Below are positions 49,920-59,223 of a stretch of 64,000 nucleotides of DNA, piece after piece. The stretch is from NCBI RefSeq assembly GCF_000745425.1, contig NZ_JQJH01000006.1, positions 124,001 through 188,000 of the forward strand. The letters run 5' to 3'. Position 1 is the first letter of the stretch. The number at the start of each line of letters is the position of its first letter. The DNA comes from Beijerinckia mobilis. Its GTDB lineage: Bacteria > Pseudomonadota > Alphaproteobacteria > Rhizobiales > Beijerinckiaceae. The position numbers and the translations under genes are program-made. The notes below the pieces were generated by a model. The model was not told where the DNA came from. It worked only from the letters and a program-made list of their open reading frames with translations, and did not search any database.

Positions 49920-51392
49920 TCATGAGAGCCGAATAGGATCGCGCTCGAAGCTGGCAAGCAATTCTCTAACCTCCCTGGGTAACCCCAGAGATGTTTCGAC
50001 TGCATCATCTATGCGAGACTTAATAAGGTCCACTGAAGCGCCGCCTTTTGCGGCGGCGAACCCCTCCTGTCCAAGAAGGGCTAGCGTCTCCTTTGTCGCC
50101 GAGTCGAATTCTGGTGTTGGAATGCGTGACGCATAGCCTGCCGTAATCATGTTTGCGCGAATGATGATCCCTCTCGTCAGGTATAGACATAAGCGGCTAT
50201 TGAGGAAGCTAAGCAGCCACCACTTATCGTCATGCTCAATTATTATGTTTGGATTGACCCCACACGCAGTGTTTTCGGGGCGAATTGTCGCTCCGAATTT
50301 CACTCCCATCGAAGAGCAAGCGATCCCTCCCTGGAGTATCAAGCTTTTATTCCTAATCATAAAATTAGGAACCTTTCTGCCGATCTCCTGAAAATTGGTG
50401 CATAAATAGCCGTCTGGGGCAGCGAAGAATCGCCGGCTTGCGGGATTCTTATAGAAGGGCACCTGAAACTCTGCCGACTCGGCCTCACGAATATACTTTT
50501 TATCGTCACCAGTGGAAATTCCAGTTATGCAAGGCGCTATGTCGGACAGCCTTCGTCCGTCAAATAGAGCGCGAACATCATTCGGAACACCAATCGTAAA
50601 CTCGGAACCGTCACGAGGATTGAGCAAAAGAATTTTGCTCAAATTGCATGATTCAAACTGCCGTTCTCTAAGTATTCTCTGAAATTCTGCAATGGTTTGA
50701 GGGCGATTCGAGACCAGTACTGTGTCCCGTTGCTCGCCGGTCTTCTCTAGGACAAGGAGGCAGGTTCTAACATCGGCCCCCTGGTCAAGAAATAAGTTGG
50801 TGGGACAAAGATGAAGATTACGTATCGCACAGTTTTTAATTATGTATTCGCGTAAATCTTGGTGCCCCGTGGCTGTCAAAAATGAATCGTGAGTAACTAA
50901 TCCGATCAGGCAGCCGCTGGGAGCAAAGTCGATGATTGCTCGCACGAACAGGGCATACATATTTAGCGCGGAGGACTTGCCGAAGTGCTCAATCAGTTGT
51001 GCCTTTCTATCCCGGATATAGTTAACCTCATGACAGTTGTAGGGTGGGTTAGCGATAATCGCGTCTGGCCGTGGCCCGTTCGTATCACCGAACAATGGCA
51101 GCGCCTGTCGGTTCATCGCGATATCCAAGAAATCCGCCCTCTCGAATTCGTCACAGCCGACCGCGCTCATGTCGATGATGTCATATCCCGAAACATGGCA
51201 GCCGGCTGCCTTGAAGGGCCTCGTCAGTTCACCCCTTCCGATGCAAGGATCAAGGATCCGTTTCAGACTCGGCCTGAGCTCGCGTAGGCGCTCAGCCAGA
51301 AATTCGGCCACAAACTGGGGCGTTGAATAATACCCCGTCTCTCTGCGATCTATAGCGTCTTCCGACACGACTAGCTTCGGGCGTCGGCCCAC
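49920..51392 (-). CDS. Type II adenine-N6 DNA methyltransferase
   Basis: A 490-residue methyltransferase. Motif I is ILDPCIGRGELTRPF and motif IV is IIANPPYNC, the NPPY of N6-adenine enzymes. The C-terminal 250 residues resemble a TaqI-type target-recognition domain (KYIREAESAEFQVPFYKN, LLSFLNSRLCLYL). The start is GTG at 51392, with GGAGGGT ahead of it. It diverges from the C protein and endonuclease genes, the usual layout of C-controlled restriction systems. Recognition sequence unknown. It protects host DNA from the partner nuclease. Confidence 0.9.
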   Translation of the reverse strand: MGRRPKLVVSEDAIDRRETGYYSTPQFVAEFLAERLRELRPSLKRILDPCIGRGELTRPFKAAGCHVSGYDIIDMSAVGCDEFERADFLDIAMNRQALPLFGDTNGPRPDAIIANPPYNCHEVNYIRDRKAQLIEHFGKSSALNMYALFVRAIIDFAPSGCLIGLVTHDSFLTATGHQDLREYIIKNCAIRNLHLCPTNLFLDQGADVRTCLLVLEKTGEQRDTVLVSNRPQTIAEFQRILRERQFESCNLSKILLLNPRDGSEFTIGVPNDVRALFDGRRLSDIAPCITGISTGDDKKYIREAESAEFQVPFYKNPASRRFFAAPDGYLCTNFQEIGRKVPNFMIRNKSLILQGGIACSSMGVKFGATIRPENTACGVNPNIIIEHDDKWWLLSFLNSRLCLYLTRGIIIRANMITAGYASRIPTPEFDSATKETLALLGQEGFAAAKGGASVDLIKSRIDDAVETSLGLPREVRELLASFERDPIRLS

Positions 51393-51487
51393 GGTCTACC
51401 CTCCAAAATGATGACAATAAGTATCTTCATCGTGACGATTCGGTCAACCCCCCTCCTGAGATCGAGTTTCGTCTCGCGGCCAAAAAG

Positions 51488-51514
51488 ATACTTATTATCC
51501 GTGGACTTATTTGC
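51488..51514 (+). promoter_or_regulatory. C-box of the restriction-modification controller
   Basis: Two half-sites ACTTAT (51490-51495 and 51505-51510, the second as GACTTAT) are spaced 15 bases apart, with TCCGTGG between. This closely resembles the PvuII-type C-boxes (GACT-N3-AGTC pairs around GTG). It lies in the divergent promoter between the methyltransferase and the controller genes. Confidence 0.75.
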
Positions 51515-51567
51515 ATCACAGCGGCCAAGTTTCCTTCGATATGATCGAAACAGGCCAGGATATAAGA

Positions 51568-51771
51568 ATGAAGTTTGGGAAACGTGTTCGTGCGTTGCGG
51601 AGAGCGACGGGTCTATCTCAAGAAGCATTTGCTGATAGCTGCGGCCTCGATCGTACATATATTGGCGGCATCGAACGAGGAGAACGCAACGTAAGCCTTA
51701 TCAACATCGCCAAAATCGCCGCTGCGCTAAATGTTCCTGCGGTGGACTTGTTCGAGTTCGGCGATGAATAA
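51568..51771 (+). CDS. Controller (C) protein of the restriction-modification system
   Basis: A 67-residue Xre-type dimeric regulator: [21 protein letters not shown], then [17 protein letters not shown] and [12 protein letters not shown] (first item is given as its leading part). C proteins delay nuclease expression until host DNA is methylated. The ATG at 51568 follows AGGATATAAGA; an upstream in-frame ATG at 51541 is possible. Its stop overlaps the nuclease start by eight bases (ATGAATAA), so the two are coupled. The C-box lies about 55 bases upstream. Confidence 0.88.
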   Translation: MKFGKRVRALRRATGLSQEAFADSCGLDRTYIGGIERGERNVSLINIAKIAAALNVPAVDLFEFGDE

Positions 51772-52408
51772 CGAGATCGACAATATAGAGCGGCATCGCG
51801 CTGAGCTTGAAAGACGGCTGCGGTCTTTAATTCAGAAGATCGGAGACGTTCCCATTGGGAAACCTGGCCAGTTTCCCTACGGTTGGCGAAAATCTGCAAA
51901 GGGACGGACCGTTTGGCGGATACTTGAGGAGATAATATCTCAGAATCTTGAGAATCAAGCTGTGACGCTTGGAATACATGATTTTCAACCGGCGACATCA
52001 GAAGTCGGTGTATTCGATTTCTCGTTTAAATTTGAAGATTCTCGAACATTATATGTGAACGTCAAATCTGCCGTCCAAGGCCGTGCATCGAGTAAGGACG
52101 ATATATCGAAGGCCGACAAGCTGATATCTTTTTTTGAGTCCACTCACGATGCGACATTGTTCATTGCGACTATAGAAATCGCGTTCCTCACCAATCCATT
52201 GCGCATCAGCCTTACGAATTGCTATGTCGTTCCTGTTTCATGGCTTCCGGATATTTATGTAAATCCGAGCAATAATGGAAATTTACAATCTTCAAAATAC
52301 AAAGACCTTCCTGCGGCAGTAAGGCGGACATTGCCCGAGTTTCTCGATGAACTGCGCTCGAAGCTCGATTACGCGCGGAATTTGCGCAGGAAAAAATACA
52401 CGCAATAA
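51764..52408 (+). CDS. Type II restriction endonuclease (probable)
   Basis: A 214-residue protein whose place beside a C protein and a methyltransferase identifies it as the nuclease. A PD-(D/E)XK-like region reads [19 protein letters not shown] then NVKSA: Asp85 and Lys101 fit, but position 99 is Asn where Glu or Asp is usual. Later residues are mostly helical and basic, ending NLRRKKYTQ. Base composition is AT-rich, as is typical of such genes. I cannot assign a recognition site. It overlaps the C gene by eight bases. Confidence 0.8.
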   Translation: MNNEIDNIERHRAELERRLRSLIQKIGDVPIGKPGQFPYGWRKSAKGRTVWRILEEIISQNLENQAVTLGIHDFQPATSEVGVFDFSFKFEDSRTLYVNVKSAVQGRASSKDDISKADKLISFFESTHDATLFIATIEIAFLTNPLRISLTNCYVVPVSWLPDIYVNPSNNGNLQSSKYKDLPAAVRRTLPEFLDELRSKLDYARNLRRKKYTQ

Positions 52409-52792
52409 GTTCCTGCGTAGGTATCATCGCGTGGCTGCGACTGCTAAGGACCGCGCCCGCGATGACAACGTCCATTGAACAGAATGTGTTCTTACCGCAT
52501 TGCGTAAACAATCGGCCGTTGCCGGCAACCGAGGCTGTACTGGCAAAACTTCTATGAGCGTAGCCCTACAGCGAAAACGTAGTGATCATCGCTATCGGTC
52601 GTGGCCCGCCACTACTCACAATTCCACACAGTTGGAGTAGAAACACCCAAGCGCAAAAGCGGCTGAGGGTCTGGCTTCCTGTAGATAGTAGGGCATTGAA
52701 CCTTGACCGTCTTTGGCTGGTCTTGGTGCTCTATAGTGCATCACTGAAACTGGTCTGTGTGCTTTGCTCTGATAATCCATTAGAATCTTTGC
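52409..52792. other. Spacer between the nuclease and the HNH gene
   Basis: About 380 bases with no plausible gene and no clear terminator; it presumably contains the promoter of the HNH gene. Nothing else was recognised. Confidence 0.45.
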
Positions 52793-53692
52793 ATGACTTA
52801 TTGTGTCTTCATGCACCGATCTGATTCGATTTATGACGACAGTCCAGCGGAGCGGTATCAGTTTCCGAAGCAATATCTCGGTCGCTCTGAAGGAAGTGTC
52901 GGCGATTGGATCATCTATCTGGAACCCAGGAAGATCGCAGCCACGCGCGGCTATTTCGCAATCGCGCGGGTACAACAGATTATTCCAGACCCGAAGATGC
53001 CCGACATGTATCTTGCGCTTGTCGAGCTCGGCTCCTATCTCGACTTCACTTGCTCCGTTCCATTCACCGATGAAGATGGCCCAATCGAGCGCGACTTGCT
53101 GAATGAGCAAGGGAAGCTCTCCGGTCGCGCGCAATCGGCTGTTCGCCCGATTTCGCCTCAGGACTTTTACCGCATCATCGAACGCGGTCTCGATGATCAC
53201 GAACCGCTGCTTCCACGCGTCGGCGTAGCCGAGCCCATCACCGGTTTCAAAGAAGAGCAAGCGCCCTATTTCGCCGAGCAACAGCGTGATCGCGTACAGA
53301 AACTTACGTCACGGATCATCCGCGATCGTGTATTCTGAAAGATTGTGCTCCGCGCCTATAACGAACGCTGTGCAATCACCGGACTAAAGCTGATCAACGG
53401 TAGCGGGCGCGCCGAGGTAGACGCTGCCCATATACGTCCGGTTCATGCGAGTGGGCCAGATATCGTGAATAACGGGCTCGCTCTGCCTGGGACCGCGCAT
53501 TGGATGTTCGACCGTGGATTGATCAGCCTGGGTGACGACTTGGAAATTTTGATCTCGCGTCAAGTCAACGATGCGGACAGTGTTCGAGGTTTTATCAACA
53601 AATCAGGGTTTGCCTGCGTTCCTGATTGCGCAAGGGATCGACCACACCCGAGTTTTCTACGGTGGCATCGAGAACATTGTCTCAAGAGCTAA
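52793..53692 (+). pseudogene. HNH restriction-type endonuclease interrupted by an in-frame TGA
   Basis: From the ATG at 52793 an N-terminal domain runs for 181 residues (CVFMHRSDSIYDDSPAERYQ, YFAIARVQQI) to a TGA at 53336-53338. The same frame then continues with KIVLRAYNERCAITGLKL, AAHIRPVHASGPDIVNNGLA and PSFLRWHREHCLKS, which is the HNH domain (ERCAITG, AAHI, N, HWMFD). Related proteins have an arginine at the stop position, so a CGA-to-TGA change explains it. The intact gene would encode about 299 residues. As it stands the nuclease domain is cut off, unless the stop is read through or the domain is translated from an internal start. Confidence 0.82.
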
Positions 53693-53798
53693 CTTCGCTC
53701 GAATACAACCCCTTACTCCGAGACAGGCGACAATAATGCCCGTAGGTCATCAGCAAAACATGCACACTCTCGCCATGACCACGACAGCCTCTGCGCAT

Positions 53799-54608
53799 TC
53801 ACGCAATCGTTGGAATGATCCCACCCTCGACACGGATTGCGGCACCATTGGTAATCGCGCCAAACGGGCTGGCCAGTAGCGCCACTTGCGCCGCGATCTC
53901 CTCAGCTTCGATCAACCGCCGGATAAGCGAGAGCGGGCGCATCTTCGCGAAAAATTCCGCCTCGCGTTCGGGCTCCGGCGCGTCCTTGTTATCGACGACC
54001 GAGCGGATGAATTCGACAATCCCCTCCGACCGCGTCGGTCCGGGAAGGACCGAATTGACGGTCACGCCAGTGCCGCGCGTCTGTTCGGCAAGTCCGCGTG
54101 AAATAGCGAGCTGAGCGGTCTTCGTCATACCATAGTGAATCATCTCCTGCGGGATTGCGAGAGCGCTCTCACTGGCGATGAAGATCACGCGTCCCCAGTT
54201 CTTCGCCAGCATGCGGGGGAAATAGTGCCGGGCGAGCCGCGCACCGCTCACCACATTCACTTCGAAGAGATGATGCCAGTCGGCGTCGGTGATCTCGGTG
54301 AAGGGCTTGGCCTCGTAGATGCCGAGATTGTTGATGAGAATGTCTGTCTCCGGGACGGCAGCGATGAGCGTGGCCGCGCCCTCAGCCGTGGCGGGATCGG
54401 CCAGAATCGCCTTCACTTGACCTTTCGCTTGACCCTTCCCTTGGCCTTTCTGACTCACGCACTCGACGGCTGCGTCAAGCTTGGCCTGGCTGCGCCCGCA
54501 AATGGTGACGAGAGCGCCTTCAGCGGCGAGTCGCTCGGCGATAGCGAGGCCGATTCCGGCGGTCGCGCCCGTTACGAGAGCCGTCTTCCCGGTGAGTTCG
54601 AGATCCAT
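53799..54608 (-). CDS. SDR-family NAD(P)-dependent oxidoreductase
   Basis: A 269-residue short-chain dehydrogenase. The cofactor motif is TALVTGATAGIGLAIAERL, the catalytic tyrosine and lysine are in HYGMTKTAQLA, and the serine is in IFIASES. A lysine-glycine-glutamine run (KGQGKGQAKGQVK) between beta-3 and beta-4 looks like a tandem expansion of 12-base units. The substrate is unknown. It is divergent from the LysR gene over a 100-base gap, so that regulator probably controls it. Confidence 0.9.
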   Translation of the reverse strand: MDLELTGKTALVTGATAGIGLAIAERLAAEGALVTICGRSQAKLDAAVECVSQKGQGKGQAKGQVKAILADPATAEGAATLIAAVPETDILINNLGIYEAKPFTEITDADWHHLFEVNVVSGARLARHYFPRMLAKNWGRVIFIASESALAIPQEMIHYGMTKTAQLAISRGLAEQTRGTGVTVNSVLPGPTRSEGIVEFIRSVVDNKDAPEPEREAEFFAKMRPLSLIRRLIEAEEIAAQVALLASPFGAITNGAAIRVEGGIIPTIA

Positions 54609-54711
54609 GGAATTCTCCGTCCTATTGGTGCCGGGGACATAGCCATCGCCGCCATTACTGAATAGAGTTCACGGTGGAACAACAGAATTGCTCTTGATTC
54701 ACGAGTGAGCC

Positions 54712-55608
54712 ATGGACAATCGGCTAGGCGAGATGGAGGTCTTCCTCGCCGTTGCACGGCAGGGAAGCCTCGCACAGGCGGCCGCCGAACTACGGCTGAC
54801 ACCATCGGCCGTCAGCCGCACGCTGGCCCGGCTGGAAGCAAGGCTCGGTGTGCAATTGATCGCCCGCACGACGCGCGCTCTGGCACTGACGCCCGAGGGG
54901 GAGACCTACCGGGAGCGTGTGGCGGAACTGATCGAGGATATCAACGGGCTGGAACGCGATTTCAGCGCTGCACACGGTCCGGCGGGGCGGCTGCGGGTCA
55001 ATGCCTCAGTGCCCTTCGGCATGCATTGCCTGATCCCGCTCCTGCCGGATTTTCAGCGGTCCTATCCCGCAATCACTCTCGACCTTGCCTTGAGTGACAC
55101 ACTCATCGATCTCGTCGATGAGCCTGCGGATGTCGCCATACGCGTCGGGCCCTTGCGCGATTCCCGCCTGCGCGCGCGCAAACTGGGCCACAGCACTATG
55201 GCGGTGGTGGCAAGTCCTTCCTATCTCGCCCGCCACGGCGAGCCCCAAACCCCGGCGGATTTGGAAGCGCATCATTGTCTGCGGTTCAGCTTTCGGCGTT
55301 CGATCGATTCCTGGCCCTTTCTGATGCATGGCGCAATCATCCATCTTGCTGTCGATGGGCAATTTCTCGGCAATTCCGGTGAGGTGATACGGCTGACGGC
55401 CCTTGCAGGTGGCGGAATCGCGCGGCTGGGGCGTTATCACATTGCCCCTGATCTCAAAGCAGGGCGGCTCGTGGAAATCCTTGCGCCCTATAATCCCGGC
55501 GACGGCGAGGATATCCATGTATTGCATGTTGGGCACGAGCGGATGGCGGGACGCATTCGCGCCTTCCTCGATTTTCTCGAACAGCGTATTCATCTTCCGC
55601 CAGGATGA
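54712..55608 (+). CDS. LysR-family transcriptional regulator
   Basis: A 298-residue regulator with an N-terminal helix-turn-helix (MEVFLAVARQGSLAQAAAEL, LTPSAVSRTLARLEARLGVQ) and a C-terminal effector-binding domain of the type often next to SDR genes. The effector is unknown. It faces away from the SDR gene, the classical arrangement for divergent LysR regulation. It precedes ureC by 90 bases on the same strand, but it is not a typical urease regulator. Confidence 0.9.
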   Translation: MDNRLGEMEVFLAVARQGSLAQAAAELRLTPSAVSRTLARLEARLGVQLIARTTRALALTPEGETYRERVAELIEDINGLERDFSAAHGPAGRLRVNASVPFGMHCLIPLLPDFQRSYPAITLDLALSDTLIDLVDEPADVAIRVGPLRDSRLRARKLGHSTMAVVASPSYLARHGEPQTPADLEAHHCLRFSFRRSIDSWPFLMHGAIIHLAVDGQFLGNSGEVIRLTALAGGGIARLGRYHIAPDLKAGRLVEILAPYNPGDGEDIHVLHVGHERMAGRIRAFLDFLEQRIHLPPG

Positions 55609-55698
55609 CAGCGGGATGAAAAGATCGTCTTCTTTTCTTCCGCTTGCGCCCCCATTCAAAGCGGATAGTCTTCCCGCAAAATCGCTTCAGGAGATCCC

Positions 55699-57411
55699 AT
55701 GGCCGTCACCCTGCCCCGCGCCGCCTATGCCGGCATGTTCGGCCCTACCACCGGCGACAAGGTGCGTCTCGCCGATACCGATCTCTTCATCGAGATCGAA
55801 CGCGATTTCACGCTTTATGGCGAGGAAGTGAAATTCGGCGGCGGCAAAGTGATCCGTGACGGCATGGGCCAAAGCCAGAGAACGAGAGCCGAAGGAGCCG
55901 CAGACACAATCATCACCAATGCGGTGATCATCGATCATTGGGGCATCGTCAAGGCCGACGTCGGCCTGCGCGACGGGCGTATCTTCGGCATCGGCAAGGC
56001 CGGCAATCCTGATGTTCAGCCGGACGTCGATCTCATCATCGGGCCTGGCACGGAGATCATCGCCGGCGAAGGCCGTATCCTCACTGCCGGTGGTTTCGAC
56101 AGCCATATTCATTTCATCTGCCCGCAGCAGATCGAAGAAGCGCTCGCATCCGGCATCACCACAATGCTTGGCGGCGGCACCGGACCCGCGACAGGCACTT
56201 TCGCGACGACCTGCACGCCCGGCCCCTGGCATATTGCGCGGATGATCGAAGCCGCCGATGGTTTCGCCATGAACCTCGGGTTTACGGGCAAAGGCAACGG
56301 GTCCGATCCCCGCGCCCTCGTCGAACAGATCGAGGCTGGCGCCTGCGCCTTGAAACTGCATGAAGACTGGGGCACGACGCCCGCCGCGATCGACTGCTGT
56401 CTGTCGGTTGCCGACGATCACGACATACAGGTCATGATCCATTCGGATACGCTGAATGAGAGCGGTTTCGTCGAGGACACGATCCGTGCCTTCAAGGGCC
56501 GCACCATCCATGCCTTCCACACCGAGGGTGCAGGCGGCGGCCATGCGCCCGATATCATGAAGGTCGCGGGGCTCGACAATGTCCTGCCATCATCGACCAA
56601 TCCGACCCGACCCTTCACCGTGAATACGCTCGACGAACATCTCGACATGCTGATGGTCTGTCATCATCTCGACCCATCGATCGCCGAGGATCTCGCCTTT
56701 GCCGAAAGCCGCATACGCAAGGAGACGATTGCAGCCGAAGACATTTTGCATGATCTTGGCGCTCTGTCGATGATGTCCTCGGATAGTCAGGCGATGGGCC
56801 GTGTCGGCGAAGTGATCACGCGGACGTGGCAGACAGCGGACAAGATGAAACGCCAGCGCGGGCCGTTGCCGGAAGATAGCACAGGAAATGACAATTTCCG
56901 GGTCCGCCGGTATATCGCCAAATATACGATCAATCCGGCGATCACTCATGGGGTTTCGCGCCATATCGGCTCGATCGAACCCGGAAAGCTCGCGGATCTC
57001 GTGCTCTGGACTCCGGCCTTCTTCGGTGTAAAGCCCGATCTCATCCTCAAGGGTGGCACGATCGCCTATGCGATGATGGGCGATGCCAATGCCTCGATCC
57101 CCACCCCGCAGCCTGTGCATGGACGCCCAATGTTCGGCAGTTTCGGCGCCATGCGCACCGGCGCCTCGCTGACCTTTACATCAGGCACCGCCCTGGCGCG
57201 GGGACTCGCCGAAAAGGTAAAGACATCGCGCATATTCGTGCCGGTCGAAAATACACGCGGTGGCCTGCGCAAGGCTGATCTCATCCATAATGGCGCGACG
57301 CCAGTGATCGACATCGATCCAGAAACTTATGTCGTCAAGGCGGATGGAAACGTGCTCACCTGCGCGCCAGCCGAGCGCCTGCCCATGACCCAGCGGTATT
57401 TTCTGTTTTAG
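55699..57411 (+). CDS. ureC: Urease alpha subunit, isolated
   Basis: A 570-residue amidohydrolase, full length, with the nickel-site residues conserved: HIHFICPQQ (two His), [13 protein letters not shown] (carbamylated Lys), [10 protein letters not shown] (His), [14 protein letters not shown] (His), and [11 protein letters not shown] (Asp). The flap histidine is in [21 protein letters not shown] (shown here in part). It hydrolyses urea to ammonia and carbamate as part of UreABC. No ureA, ureB, ureD, ureE, ureF or ureG is present in the window on either side, which is unusual. ATG at 55699, with AGGAGATCCC ahead. Confidence 0.97.
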   Translation: MAVTLPRAAYAGMFGPTTGDKVRLADTDLFIEIERDFTLYGEEVKFGGGKVIRDGMGQSQRTRAEGAADTIITNAVIIDHWGIVKADVGLRDGRIFGIGKAGNPDVQPDVDLIIGPGTEIIAGEGRILTAGGFDSHIHFICPQQIEEALASGITTMLGGGTGPATGTFATTCTPGPWHIARMIEAADGFAMNLGFTGKGNGSDPRALVEQIEAGACALKLHEDWGTTPAAIDCCLSVADDHDIQVMIHSDTLNESGFVEDTIRAFKGRTIHAFHTEGAGGGHAPDIMKVAGLDNVLPSSTNPTRPFTVNTLDEHLDMLMVCHHLDPSIAEDLAFAESRIRKETIAAEDILHDLGALSMMSSDSQAMGRVGEVITRTWQTADKMKRQRGPLPEDSTGNDNFRVRRYIAKYTINPAITHGVSRHIGSIEPGKLADLVLWTPAFFGVKPDLILKGGTIAYAMMGDANASIPTPQPVHGRPMFGSFGAMRTGASLTFTSGTALARGLAEKVKTSRIFVPVENTRGGLRKADLIHNGATPVIDIDPETYVVKADGNVLTCAPAERLPMTQRYFLF

Positions 57412-57430
57412 CGATCAAACGTCTATCGCC

Positions 57431-57529
57431 ATGAACTTCTATCAAATCGCTGCACTGTTGGTGACGCCGATTGGGGGCCTTTTGCTTGCTGCCTGGGCCG
57501 ATTGGCTCAGCCGGCACCCGGCGGAATGA
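57431..57529 (+). CDS. 32-residue membrane microprotein after ureC
   Basis: A short frame starting ATG at 57431, 19 bases after the ureC stop. It encodes 32 residues, MNFYQIAALLVTPIGGLLLA followed by a short tail with AWADWLSRHPAE: one transmembrane helix and a small soluble end. The size, hydrophobicity and position suggest a real small protein, but I see no strong ribosome-binding site (the preceding bases are GTCTATCGCC). It could also be chance. Confidence 0.4.
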   Translation: MNFYQIAALLVTPIGGLLLAAWADWLSRHPAE

Positions 57530-57542
57530 CCAACCGTGCTCG

Positions 57543-58721
57543 TCAGCCCATCTCGGCGGCAAGACGGCGCATGAAGGCAATGCCTTCTTCAAGCTGGGAA
57601 AGCGCGATATATTCATCGGGCTGATGCGCCTGATCGATAGAACCCGGGCCGCAAACGATGGTTGGCACCTCTGCCCGCTGGAACTGGCCAGCTTCTGTCG
57701 CGAAAGGCACGGTGATGGTGCGGTTGGAGCGCGCGAGTTTCAGGGCGAGGCTCTCCGCCTGTGATCCGGTTTCCGGCGCAAGACCCGGTACCTCGACCTC
57801 GACGAGCGTCTCGATCGAAGCCTCAGGCGCATAACGACGCATTTTCGGCAGAACAACCCGCTCGGCATAATCTTCGAGATGACGCAAGGCGCGATCCTGC
57901 GGATCGCTCGGCAAACCGCGAAACTCCCAGAGGAACCAGCATTCCTTGGCCATGATATTGCGCGCCGTGCCGCCCTGGATCATGCCCACATGGATGGTCG
58001 AGGCCGGTGGATCGAAACGGCCGCTCGGATCGCCTTCGGTCAAGAGCATATCGGCAAAACGGTAGAGTTCGGTCACGAGATCGCAGGCAGCCTCGACCGC
58101 GCTGGCGCCGAGATAAGGTTTCGAGGAATGCGCCTCATGACCACGCACGGTCGTCAGATAAGTCGCGACACTTTTATGGGCATCGGCGACCTGCATCATG
58201 GTCGGTTCGCCAACCAGCACGGCGGCGGGACGCGGCAAATCCTGACCAAAGCGCGCGATCGTGTCGAGGGAGCCGGTACAGGCGACTTCCTCGTCATAAG
58301 AGAGGAGAATATGGATCGGCCGGGTCAAATGCGCCTGTTTGAATTCCGGAATCATCGCGAGACAAAGGGCATCGAACCCCTTCATGTCGCAGGCGCCGCG
58401 TCCAAAAACGCGGTCCGTGTCACGCCGCAGCACGAAAGGATCGCCCGTCCATTTCTGGCCGGCAACAGGGACGACGTCAGTATGGCCCGACAGCACGACG
58501 CCGCCATCCTTTTTAGGGCCTATGGTGATGAAGAGCGCAGCCTTGTCACCCTCTGCATTGGGCACTTTGACGTAATCGACGTCCTGTCCGCGCAGATAAT
58601 CCTCGACCGCCGCGACGAGTGCCAGGTTGGATTTGGAACTCTCCGTATCGAAGCTGATGAGGCATTCGAGCAAATCGAGCGTGGCGGCGAGCCTATCCTC
58701 GCGATCCTGTGCGTGCGTCAT
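57543..58721 (-). CDS. argE: Acetylornithine deacetylase
   Basis: A 392-residue M20-family zinc hydrolase that removes the acetyl group from N-acetylornithine in arginine synthesis. The metal site reads VVLSGHTDVVPV, GRGACDMKGFDALCLAM and YDEEVACTGS. VPTIVCGPGSIDQAHQPDEYI is the ArgE-type C-terminal motif (shown as GPGSIDQAHQPDEYI). ATG at 58721 is used; a TTG six bases earlier is possible. It converges on the ureC and microprotein unit. Other M20 peptidases are possible, but the C-terminal motif favours ArgE. Confidence 0.9.
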   Translation of the reverse strand: MTHAQDREDRLAATLDLLECLISFDTESSKSNLALVAAVEDYLRGQDVDYVKVPNAEGDKAALFITIGPKKDGGVVLSGHTDVVPVAGQKWTGDPFVLRRDTDRVFGRGACDMKGFDALCLAMIPEFKQAHLTRPIHILLSYDEEVACTGSLDTIARFGQDLPRPAAVLVGEPTMMQVADAHKSVATYLTTVRGHEAHSSKPYLGASAVEAACDLVTELYRFADMLLTEGDPSGRFDPPASTIHVGMIQGGTARNIMAKECWFLWEFRGLPSDPQDRALRHLEDYAERVVLPKMRRYAPEASIETLVEVEVPGLAPETGSQAESLALKLARSNRTITVPFATEAGQFQRAEVPTIVCGPGSIDQAHQPDEYIALSQLEEGIAFMRRLAAEMG

Positions 58722-58830
58722 GAGCAATGCCTTTCCACCTCGTCACCGGACCGAATGCAGGTAACCGCCCTTCGTCACATTCGATACATGCGCAATACTC
58801 GACACGCTTGGCCGCAACAGACCTCAATGA

Positions 58831-59223
58831 TCAGTTGAGAACCTGCCGCGAAAAGGGAGAATCCAGCGAAAAGACCGGGATCTCGGCCTCGAACACATCA
58901 CCCTTTTCCGTCACCATGCGATAGCTGCCGGTCATGATGCCGGAAGGCGTGGAGAGCGGGCAGCCAGAGGTGTAGCGGAAGGTTTCTCCCGGTTTCAGCA
59001 CCGGCTGTTCACCGACGATGCCGGGCCCCTGCACTTCCTCAAGCTTGCCATTGCCATCGGTGATTTTCCAGTGCCGCGCGGTCAATTGGACCGTCAGCTC
59101 GCCCTTGTTGGCGATTTCCACCGTATAGGCCCAGAAAAACGATGCTTCATCCGCATCGGAACGTTCCGGCACGAATTCCGTCAGGACGGTGATTTGGATG
59201 TCTCGGGTAATGGCGCTGTACAT
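58831..59223 (-). CDS. apaG: ApaG-domain protein
   Basis: A 130-residue beta-sandwich protein. Landmarks are FFWAYTVEIANKGELTVQL, QLTARHWKITDGNGKLEEV, GPGIVGEQPVLKPGETFRY and TPSGIMTGSYRM. ApaG proteins are linked to magnesium and cobalt homeostasis and to pyrophosphate metabolism; the exact role is unclear. ATG at 59223. In this bacterial order it often lies near metZ and dcd, as here. Confidence 0.95.
   Translation of the reverse strand: MYSAITRDIQITVLTEFVPERSDADEASFFWAYTVEIANKGELTVQLTARHWKITDGNGKLEEVQGPGIVGEQPVLKPGETFRYTSGCPLSTPSGIMTGSYRMVTEKGDVFEAEIPVFSLDSPFSRQVLN

Larger units (their letters stand above)
47666..53798. mobile_element. tRNA-Ser-associated island with recombinase and restriction genes
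   Basis: It begins exactly at the 3' end of tRNA-Ser with a serine recombinase facing the tRNA. It carries a small unknown gene, a type II restriction-modification system and a broken HNH nuclease gene. The host-like genes (SDR, LysR) resume at 53799. Base composition around 49900-52800 is richer in A and T than the surrounding chromosome. I could not find a second copy of the tRNA 3' end, so the right boundary is approximate. Confidence 0.7.

Noticed and set aside
53690-53800. Second copy of the tRNA-Ser 3' end marking the right edge of the island
   Set aside because: No match to the tRNA 3' sequence was found near the expected boundary, so the right edge is only approximate.
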